Positions 58,236-64,000 of a stretch of DNA of 64,000 nt are shown here, piece by piece; position 1 is the first letter of the stretch; every line of letters starts with the position of its first letter. Position numbers and translations under genes: made by a program. The DNA is from Streptomyces sp. MMG1121 (lineage in GTDB: Bacteria; Actinomycetota; Actinomycetes; Streptomycetales; Streptomycetaceae), in assembly GCF_001280015.1 (NCBI RefSeq), contig NZ_LGDV01000013.1, positions 62,001-126,000 on the forward strand. Reading direction: 5' to 3'. Below the pieces are notes generated by a model. That model saw only the letters and a list, made by a program, of their open reading frames with translations. It ran no database searches and was not told where the DNA came from.

Positions 58236-59009
58236 ATGGTGGAAGCCGTGCAGGATGCCGGAGTGGTCGTCACGGGGGCGGGCGGAGGGATCGGGGCCGC
58301 GCTGGCCCGGCGGTTCGCCGCCGAAGGGGCGCGGGTCGTCGTCAACGATCTGGATGCCGAGAAGGCGAAGGCGGTGGCCGGGGAGATCGGCGCAATCGCC
58401 GTGCCCGGTGACGCCTCCGCCGTCGTCGGGGCCGCCCGGGACGCACTCGGCGGCACCGTCGACGTCTACTGCGCGAACGCCGGGGTCGCCTTCGAGGACG
58501 GCGGTGCCGCCGGGCCGCTCGACGAGAAGTCGTGGGCCGTGTCCTGGGACGTCAACGTCATGGCGCATGTACGGGCGGCCCACGAGCTGCTGCCGGACTG
58601 GCTGGAGCGCGGTGGCGGGCGGTTCGTGTCCACCGTGTCGGCCGCCGGGCTGCTCACCATGATCGGCGCCCCGTCCTACAGCGTCACCAAGCACGGCGCC
58701 TACGCCTTCGCCGAGTGGCTGTCGCTGACGTACCGTCACCGGGGCCTGAGGGTGCACGCGATCTGTCCGCAGGGCGTGCGCACGGACATGCTGGCGGCGA
58801 CCGGCAGCGCCGGGAACCTGGTGCTCCAGCCGACCGCGATCGAGCCGGCGGCCGTCGCGGACGCTCTGTTCCGAGGCATCGAGGAGGACCGCTTCCTGAT
58901 CCTGCCGCACCCCGAGGTGGCCGAGTACTACCGGGCGCGGGCCGCCGATCCGGATCGCTGGATGAGCGGGATGAACCACCTCCAGCGCAAGTGGGAGGAG
59001 GCCCGGTGA
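58236..59009 (+). CDS. Short-chain dehydrogenase/reductase (SDR)
   Basis: A 257-residue classical SDR. Cofactor motif TGAGGGIGAALA at the N-terminus, CANAGV, and catalytic Ser plus YSVTK (Tyr-Lys) are intact. VNDLDAE after the second strand suggests NAD(H) preference. ATG at 58236 has AAGGAGA. The stop overlaps the acyl-CoA ligase GTG (GTGA), so the two are coupled. It should oxidise or reduce a hydroxyl/keto group of an acyl compound in the pathway formed with the ligase, kinase-like and dehydrogenase genes nearby. Confidence 0.93.
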   Translation: MVEAVQDAGVVVTGAGGGIGAALARRFAAEGARVVVNDLDAEKAKAVAGEIGAIAVPGDASAVVGAARDALGGTVDVYCANAGVAFEDGGAAGPLDEKSWAVSWDVNVMAHVRAAHELLPDWLERGGGRFVSTVSAAGLLTMIGAPSYSVTKHGAYAFAEWLSLTYRHRGLRVHAICPQGVRTDMLAATGSAGNLVLQPTAIEPAAVADALFRGIEEDRFLILPHPEVAEYYRARAADPDRWMSGMNHLQRKWEEAR

Positions 59010-60673
59010 GCCCCGTCCGGTACGCCGACCGGCCCTGGCTGGCGCTGCTCGACGACGTCCAGCGCGGTCCGGTCGAGCCCGCAGACTCCCTGGTGCACGC
59101 CCTGCGCGCCGCCGTCGCCGAGGCCCCCGACCGCACCTGCCTGGCCTACTTCGACGCCCGCCTGAGCTACCGCGAGGTGGACGAGCTGAGCGACTCCGTC
59201 GCCGCCCACCTGGCCGCGCGCGGTCTGGAGCGCGGCGACCGGGTGGCCGTGCTGCTCCAGAACTCCCCGCACTTCGTGCTCGCCGTCCTCGGTGCCTGGA
59301 AGGCGGGCGCGACCGTCGTCCCGGTCAACCCCATGTACAAGTCGGGCGAGGTGGGGCACGTCCTGCGGGACGGCGAGGTGACCGCGCTGGTCTGCTCCGA
59401 CCGCGCCTGGGAGTCGTATCTGCGCCAGACGGCCGCCGGGTCGCCGGTGCGGATCGTGCTCACCGCGTGCGAGCTGGACTTCCAGACGCGCAACGACGCG
59501 CGCGTGCTCGGTTTCGAGCGGCTGTCCCCGCCCCGTGACGCCGACGACCTGGTGGCCGTCGCGCGGCAGGGCGCCGCGGCGCCGGCGGGCCGCGATGCGC
59601 GCCCCGGTGACATCGCCCTGATCAGCTACACCTCCGGCACCAGCGGCACGCCCAAGGGCGCCACCAACACGCACGGCAACATCATGCACAACGCCGAGCG
59701 GCAGCGGACCGGGCTCGCGCTGCCCGAGGCGCCCGTCTACTACGCGCTCGCGCCGCTGTTCCACATCACCGGCATGGTCTGCCAGTTCGGCGCCTGCCTG
59801 AACAGCGCGGGCACCCTGGTGCTCGCCTACCGCTTCGAGCCCGGGCTCGTCCTGGAGGCGTTCGCCGAGCACCGCCCGCACTACACGGTCGGCCCGTCCA
59901 CCGCCTACATGGCGCTCGCCGCCCACCCGGACGCCACCCCCGGACACTTCGCCTCCTTCGTGAACCTGTCCTCCGGTGGGGCGCCCGTGCCGCCGGCCCT
60001 GGTGGAGAAGTTCCGCGGGCTCTTCGGGCCCTACATCCGCGTCGGCTACGGCCTCACCGAGTGCTCCGGCCCGTGCGCCGCCGTCCCGCCCGGCCTGGAA
60101 GCCCCCGTGGACCCCGTCTCCGGGACACTGTCGGTGGGGGTGCCCGGCGCCGACACGCTCGTGCGGATCGTGGACGAGCGGGGCGCGGAGGTGCCGTTCG
60201 GGGAGCAGGGCGAGATCGTCGTACGGGGTCCGCAGGTGATCCCCGGCTACTGGCACCGCCCGGACGCCACCGCGGAGACCTTCCCCGACGGCGAGCTGCG
60301 CACCGGCGACATCGGCTTCATGGACGAGCGGGGCTGGCTGTATGTCGTCGACCGGAAGAAGGACATGATCAACGCGTCCGGCTTCAAGGTGTGGCCGCGG
60401 GAGGTCGAGGACGTCCTGTACACCCACCCGGCGGTGCGCGAGGCGGCCGTCGTCGGCGTTCCCGACGGCTATCGTGGCGAGACTGTCAAGGCCTATATCA
60501 GCCTGCGTCCGGGCGCCGAGACGGACCCGGATGAACTCGCGGTGTACTGCAAGGAGAGACTTGCGGCCTACAAGTACCCGCGCCAGGTGGAGATCCTGCC
60601 CGACTTGCCCAAGACGGCGAGTGGGAAGATCCTCCGTCGGGAACTGCGCTCCCGCGCGCACGACAACGGTTAA
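59006..60673 (+). CDS. AMP-forming acyl-CoA synthetase
   Basis: A 555-residue ANL-superfamily ligase that activates a carboxylic acid to its CoA thioester. The P-loop-like motif is ISYTSGTSGTPKGATNTH, A5 is VGYGLTECSGP, A7 LRTGDIGFMDERGWLYVVDRKKDMIN, and the late A10 Lys is in LPKTASGKILRRELR. GTG at 59006 overlaps the SDR stop. Substrate size cannot be read, but neighbouring ACAD and phosphotransferase genes suggest a medium-chain, perhaps hydroxylated, fatty acid. Confidence 0.93.
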   Translation: MSPVRYADRPWLALLDDVQRGPVEPADSLVHALRAAVAEAPDRTCLAYFDARLSYREVDELSDSVAAHLAARGLERGDRVAVLLQNSPHFVLAVLGAWKAGATVVPVNPMYKSGEVGHVLRDGEVTALVCSDRAWESYLRQTAAGSPVRIVLTACELDFQTRNDARVLGFERLSPPRDADDLVAVARQGAAAPAGRDARPGDIALISYTSGTSGTPKGATNTHGNIMHNAERQRTGLALPEAPVYYALAPLFHITGMVCQFGACLNSAGTLVLAYRFEPGLVLEAFAEHRPHYTVGPSTAYMALAAHPDATPGHFASFVNLSSGGAPVPPALVEKFRGLFGPYIRVGYGLTECSGPCAAVPPGLEAPVDPVSGTLSVGVPGADTLVRIVDERGAEVPFGEQGEIVVRGPQVIPGYWHRPDATAETFPDGELRTGDIGFMDERGWLYVVDRKKDMINASGFKVWPREVEDVLYTHPAVREAAVVGVPDGYRGETVKAYISLRPGAETDPDELAVYCKERLAAYKYPRQVEILPDLPKTASGKILRRELRSRAHDNG

Positions 60674-60690
60674 GCATCACGGAAAGGCAG

Positions 60691-61293
60691 GTGGCGGCAG
60701 TGCCCAGGACGACGGACGGGGACGGGACGCCCGTCCCGCAGCGGCTGCTGGCCGCCGCCACCCGGCTCTTCGCGGAGCGGGGCTACGACCGCACCTCCGT
60801 GCAGGAGATCGTGGAGGCGGCAGGCGTCACCAAGGGCGCGCTGTACCACTACTTCGGCTCCAAGGACGACCTCCTGCACGAGGTGTACGCGCGCGTGCTG
60901 CGCGTCCAGATGGAGCGGCTCGACCACTTCGCGGGCATGGACGCGCCGGTCGAGCAGCGGCTGCGGGGCGCGGCGGCGGACGTGGTCGTCACCACGATCG
61001 AGAACCTCGACGACGCGATGATCTTCTTCCGGTCGATGCACCATCTGAGCCCGGAGAAGAACAAGCAGGTCCGCGCCGAGCGCCGGCGCTACCACGAGCG
61101 GTTCCGCGCGCTGATCGAGGAGGGCCAGAAGGAGGGCGTCTTCTCCACGGCGACCCCGGCCGACCTGGTCGTGGACTACCACTTCGGCTCCGTCCACCAC
61201 CTGTCCACCTGGTACCGCCCCGACGGCCCGCTCACCCCACAGCAGGTCGCCGACCACCTCGCCGACCTGCTGCTGCGGGCGCTGCGTCCGTAG
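60691..61293 (+). CDS. TetR family regulator of the acyl-CoA module
   Basis: A 200-residue TetR protein: HTH PQRLLAAATRLFAERGYDRTSVQEIVEAAGVTKGALYHYFGSKDDLLHEVY and a KstR2/TetR_C_33-like C-terminal domain. It starts 17 bp after the acyl-CoA ligase stop, as third gene of the operon; GTG 60691 is used, with GTG 60700 possible. Near-identical palindromes before this operon and before the phosphotransferase operon point to it as their common repressor, probably relieved by an acyl-CoA. Confidence 0.9.
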   Translation: MAAVPRTTDGDGTPVPQRLLAAATRLFAERGYDRTSVQEIVEAAGVTKGALYHYFGSKDDLLHEVYARVLRVQMERLDHFAGMDAPVEQRLRGAAADVVVTTIENLDDAMIFFRSMHHLSPEKNKQVRAERRRYHERFRALIEEGQKEGVFSTATPADLVVDYHFGSVHHLSTWYRPDGPLTPQQVADHLADLLLRALRP

Positions 61294-61325
61294 CCTCCGC
61301 AGCCTCCGCCCGCCGAGCTGCGCAA

Positions 61326-61352
61326 GGGGCGGTCGCCCTGGGCGACCGCCCC
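61326..61352. terminator. Bidirectional terminator between tetR and ACAD genes
   Basis: GGGGCGGTCGCC-CTG-GGCGACCGCCCC is a perfect 12-bp stem with a 3-nt loop, between the convergent TetR and acyl-CoA dehydrogenase genes. Confidence 0.82.
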
Positions 61353-61366
61353 CTGCCCGCGTCGCC

Positions 61367-62581
61367 TTACAGGTACTTCTTCAACTCCCGCCGCGCCAGC
61401 GACCGCTGGTGCACCTCGTCGGGGCCGTCGGCGAGCATCAGGGTGCGGGCGCTCGCGTACAGCTCGGCCAGCGGGAAGTCCTGGCTCACGCCGCCCGCGC
61501 CGTGCAGCTGGATGGCCCGGTCGAGGATCCCGACCACCGCGCGCGGGGTCGCGATCTTGATGGCCTGGATCTCCGTGTGCGCGCCCTTGTTGCCGACGGT
61601 GTCCATCAGCCAGGCCGTCTTCAGCACCAGCAGCCGCAGCTGCTCGACGGTGACCCGGGCGTCGGCGATCCAGTTCTGGACGACTCCCTGCTGGGCCAGT
61701 GCCTTGCCGAAGGCGGTACGTGAGACGGCCCGGCGGCACATCAGCTCTATCGCCCGCTCGGCCATGCCGATCAGCCGCATGCAGTGGTGGATCCGGCCCG
61801 GCCCCAGCCGGGCCTGGGCGATGGCGAAGCCGCCGCCCTCCTCGCCGACGAGGTTCGTCACCGGCACGCGCGCGTGGTCGAAGACCACCTCGGCGTGGCC
61901 GCCGTGGGAGTGGTCCTCGTAGCCGAAGACCCGCATCGCACGCCTGACGGTCACGCCCGGCGTGTCGCGCGGCACCAGGACCATCGACTGCTGACGGCGG
62001 ATGTCGGCGCCGTCCGGGTCCGTCTTGCCCATCACGATGAAGATCTTGCAGTCGGGGTTCATCGCCCCGGAGATGTACCACTTGCGGCCCGTGACGACGT
62101 ACTCGTCGCCGTCCCGCTCGATGTGCGTGGTGATGTTCGTGGCGTCCGAGGAGGCCACCTCCGGCTCGGTCATCGCGAACGCCGAGCGGATCTCACCGGC
62201 CAGCAGCGGCTCCAGCCACTGCTTCTTCTGCTGCTCGTTGCCGAACTGCGCCAGCACCTCCATGTTGCCCGTGTCGGGCGCGGCGCAGTTCGTCGCGGTG
62301 GGCGCGAGATGCGGGGAGCGGCCCGTGATCTCGGCGAGCGGAGCGTACTGGAGGTTGGTCAGCCCGGCGCCGTACTCCGTGTCGGGCAGGAAGAGGTTCC
62401 ACAGGCCCTGCTTCTGGGCCTCGGCCTTCAGCTCCCCGACGACGGCGGGGGTGTCCCAGGGGGAGGCCAGCGCGGCCCGCTGCTCCTCGGCGACCGCCTC
62501 GGCCGGGTAGACGTACTCGTCCATGAAGGCGAGCAGCTTGGCGCGCAGCTCCTCGGTGCGTGCGTCGAACGCGAAGTCCAT
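61367..62581 (-). CDS. Acyl-CoA dehydrogenase, ACAD10/11-like
   Basis: A 404-residue flavoprotein. FAMTEPEVASSDATNI, VTGRKWYISGAMNPDC, GYEDHSHGGHAEVVFDHARVP and the C-terminal ADGPDEVHQRSLARRELKKY are typical of the ACAD10/11 branch rather than standard beta-oxidation dehydrogenases. It follows the phosphotransferase gene by 7 bp, the same two activities that are fused in mammalian ACAD10/11. In that pathway a 4-hydroxyacyl-CoA is phosphorylated and then converted to an ordinary enoyl/acyl-CoA. The same job is inferred here. Confidence 0.93.
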   Translation of the reverse strand: MDFAFDARTEELRAKLLAFMDEYVYPAEAVAEEQRAALASPWDTPAVVGELKAEAQKQGLWNLFLPDTEYGAGLTNLQYAPLAEITGRSPHLAPTATNCAAPDTGNMEVLAQFGNEQQKKQWLEPLLAGEIRSAFAMTEPEVASSDATNITTHIERDGDEYVVTGRKWYISGAMNPDCKIFIVMGKTDPDGADIRRQQSMVLVPRDTPGVTVRRAMRVFGYEDHSHGGHAEVVFDHARVPVTNLVGEEGGGFAIAQARLGPGRIHHCMRLIGMAERAIELMCRRAVSRTAFGKALAQQGVVQNWIADARVTVEQLRLLVLKTAWLMDTVGNKGAHTEIQAIKIATPRAVVGILDRAIQLHGAGGVSQDFPLAELYASARTLMLADGPDEVHQRSLARRELKKYL

Positions 62582-62588
62582 TTCTGGA

Positions 62589-63611
62589 TCAGCCTTCCTG
62601 AAGAGTGGTCAGTCCGTGGTCGATGAAGACGGGCACGAGGTCGCCGATCCGGTCGAAGCCGCGCCCGACCGTCTGGCCCAGCGTGTACCGGTAGTGGATG
62701 CCCTCCAGGATCACGGCGAGCTTGAACCAGGCGAACGCCGTGTACCAGGAGACGGCGGACACGTCGCGCCCCGAGCGCGCGGCGTACCGCTCGATCAGCT
62801 CCTGCGGGGAGGGATGCCCGGCGGCCGTGGCGGTCGTCGAGATGGGGGAGTCGGGCAGCTCCAGCGGCCGGCTGTACATCACCAGCAGGCCCAGGTCGGT
62901 CAGCGGGTCGCCCAGGGTCGACATCTCCCAGTCGAGGATCGCCTCGATCCGGTCGTCGTCGCCGATCAGGACGTTGTCCAGGCGGTAGTCACCGTGGACG
63001 ACGGCCGGGGCGGGGGAGACGGGAAGGGATCGGCCGAGCGCCGCGTGCAGCTCGTCGATGCCGGCCAGCTCGCGGTTGCGGGAGGCGTCCAGCTGCTTGC
63101 CCCAGCGGCGCAGCTGCCGGTCCAGGAAGCCCTCGGGACGGCCGAAGTCGGCGAGGCCCACCTCGGCGGGGTCCACCGCGTGCAGCTCGACCAGCGTGTC
63201 CACCAGGGACAGCACCGCGCTGCGGGTGCGCTCCGGGCCGAGCGGGGCGAGCTGCTGGGCGGTGCGGTACGGGGTGCCCTCGACGAACTCCATGACGTAG
63301 AACGGCGCCCCGAGCACCTCCTCGTCCTCGCACAGCAGCACCGTGCGGGGGACCGGCACCCGGGTCGGGTGCAGGGCGCTGATCACGCGGTGCTCGCGCT
63401 TCATGTCGTGCGCGGTGGCCAGGACGTGGCCGAGCGGGGGCCGTCGTACGACCCACTTCGAGGCACCGTCGGAGACCGCGTAGGTGAGGTTCGACCGTCC
63501 GCCCTCGATCAGCCGGCCGGTCAGGGGGCCGGTCGCGAGACCGGGGTGCTCGCGGTCGAGCAGGGCGCGCAGCCGGTCCAGGTCGAGTCCGGGCGGGTGG
63601 TCGGCGGTCAT
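62589..63611 (-). CDS. Phosphotransferase (APH fold), ACAD10/11 kinase-domain-like
   Basis: A 340-residue kinase-fold protein. N-lobe IEGGRSNLTYAVSDGASKWVVRRPP carries the ATP-binding Lys region. The catalytic loop is VVHGDYRLDNVL and the metal Asp is in ILDWEMSTLGDPLTDLGLL. It matches the family of ACAD10/11 N-terminal domains and bacterial LvaA, which phosphorylate 4-hydroxyacyl-CoAs. ATG at 63611 has AGGAG. It heads the leftward two-gene operon with the ACAD gene; the palindrome at 63651-63670 in its promoter matches the one before the SDR operon. Confidence 0.92.
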   Translation of the reverse strand: MTADHPPGLDLDRLRALLDREHPGLATGPLTGRLIEGGRSNLTYAVSDGASKWVVRRPPLGHVLATAHDMKREHRVISALHPTRVPVPRTVLLCEDEEVLGAPFYVMEFVEGTPYRTAQQLAPLGPERTRSAVLSLVDTLVELHAVDPAEVGLADFGRPEGFLDRQLRRWGKQLDASRNRELAGIDELHAALGRSLPVSPAPAVVHGDYRLDNVLIGDDDRIEAILDWEMSTLGDPLTDLGLLVMYSRPLELPDSPISTTATAAGHPSPQELIERYAARSGRDVSAVSWYTAFAWFKLAVILEGIHYRYTLGQTVGRGFDRIGDLVPVFIDHGLTTLQEG

Positions 63612-63650
63612 ACATCACTCCTACGAACGGGTGAACAGGACCCATTCATG

Positions 63651-63670
63651 ATGCCGACCGGTCGGTATGT
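63651..63670. promoter_or_regulatory. Operator upstream of the phosphotransferase/ACAD operon
   Basis: ATGCCGACCGGTCGGTATGT contains the perfect 12-bp palindrome CCGACCGGTCGG (63654-63665). Read on the minus strand it begins ACATACCGACCGGT, identical to the site at 58165-58178. Confidence 0.75.
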
Positions 63671-63725
63671 CGTCCAGTGCGCATGCCGGACAGAGGCCCG
63701 AACGTGACCGGGGCCACGATAGGCC

Positions 63726-63759
63726 GACGGCTCCCCGGTGTGCTGCCCGGGGAGCCGTC
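63726..63759. terminator. Terminator hairpin after the His-rich protein gene
   Basis: Arms GACGGCTCCCCGG and CCGGGGAGCCGTC pair perfectly over 13 bp around an 8-nt loop, about 20 bp beyond the stop of the leftward His-rich gene. Confidence 0.82.
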
Positions 63760-63778
63760 GGTCCTGTGTCTGGCGGGG

Positions 63779-64000
63779 TCAGTGGTCGTCCCAGTGGTCC
63801 TCGTGCTCGGCGTGCCGGTGCCCGTCGTGCAGATAGTCGACGTGGTCGCCGTGTCGCACCTGTGCGTGTCCGCACTCGTCGTGGTGCACGTGTTCATGGC
63901 CCTGGTGCGGGGTGTGCCCCGCCGGCTCGCACTCGTCCCAGTGGCCCGCGTGCTCGCGGTGCAGATGGCCGTCGTGCGCGTAGTCGACGTGGTCGCCGTG
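63779..64000 (-). CDS. His-rich repeat metal-binding-type protein (partial, cut by window edge)
   Basis: The last 74 codons of a leftward gene whose start lies beyond the window. The protein is extremely rich in His, Asp and Glu and contains two copies of HGDHVDYxHDGHxHxEH (first copy at the edge, second near the C-terminus) joined by a linker with two Cys (WDECEP, HDECGHAQVR). At DNA level the repeat start is identical over about 19 bp, 147 bp (49 codons) apart. It probably binds zinc, nickel or copper. An internal GTG (HEHVHH) could also serve as a start. No enzyme motif is visible. Confidence 0.7.
   Translation of the reverse strand, partial: HGDHVDYAHDGHLHREHAGHWDECEPAGHTPHQGHEHVHHDECGHAQVRHGDHVDYLHDGHRHAEHEDHWDDH

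Overview
The window is high-GC chromosomal DNA of a Streptomyces or very close actinomycete. The signs are very high GC at third codon positions, frequent GTG starts, 4-nt stop/start overlaps, many secreted hydrolases, ECF sigma/anti-sigma and TetR regulators, a class F sortase, and a Streptomyces-type [2Fe-2S] SoxR. From memory, the order GDSL lipase - hmgA - citrate transporter - soxR resembles the S. coelicolor region around SCO1725, SCO1715, SCO1710 and SCO1697; this was not checked. No tRNA, rRNA, CRISPR array, insertion sequence or prophage was recognised, so this looks like core or shell chromosome rather than an island.

Layout. 0-8.3 kb: MarR regulator, secreted lipase, cell-wall-anchored LPMO, small basic protein, DUF402 phosphatase and double GNAT, GntR, DUF72, a DUF5925-type AAA ATPase and an exported GH39-like hydrolase. 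8.3-15.6 kb: a leftward envelope-glycan cluster (flippase fused to a second polytopic domain, CE4 deacetylase, two GT2 enzymes, a small membrane protein). 15.8-18.3 kb: GDSL lipase and a frameshifted Ser/Thr kinase. 18.3-24.5 kb: divergent sigK-rskA and DUF4331 / TPR / NicO metal-transport operon, whose promoter matches the SigK consensus. 24.6-30.3 kb: CoA-transferase, DrrAB-like exporter with its TetR and paired operators, and a stand-alone type ISP specificity-like protein. 30.3-33.2 kb: GntR and homogentisate dioxygenase, then a lipoprotein. 33.3-39.1 kb: TetR, molybdopterin oxidoreductase, citrate-metal transporter, MFS. 39.2-42.2 kb: His-rich surface protein with class F sortase, a 44-bp tandem repeat, and an orphan MalK-like ATPase. 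42.3-49.8 kb: aldehyde/alcohol dehydrogenases and an acyl-CoA dehydrogenase joined by a shared TetR operator, a second TetR with MaoC, and SoxR. 49.8-58.1 kb: RNA ligase, BKACE enzyme, penicillin acylase family protein, esterase and NamZ muramidase. 58.2-63.6 kb: two divergent operons (SDR / acyl-CoA ligase / TetR and phosphotransferase / ACAD) sharing an operator, resembling a split ACAD10/11 or Lva-type hydroxyacid pathway. The right edge cuts a His-rich repeat protein.

How the parts fit. Three local regulons can be read from matching palindromes: AAACTAGC-type (aldehyde dehydrogenase and acyl-CoA dehydrogenase), TACGTAC-type (ABC exporter) and ACCGACCGGT-type (SDR/ACS and APH/ACAD). A fourth is inferred from the SigK-like promoter. 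The strongest candidates for new biology are the glycan cluster with its fused flippase, the SigK-linked DUF4331/TPR/NicO operon, and the split hydroxyacid module.
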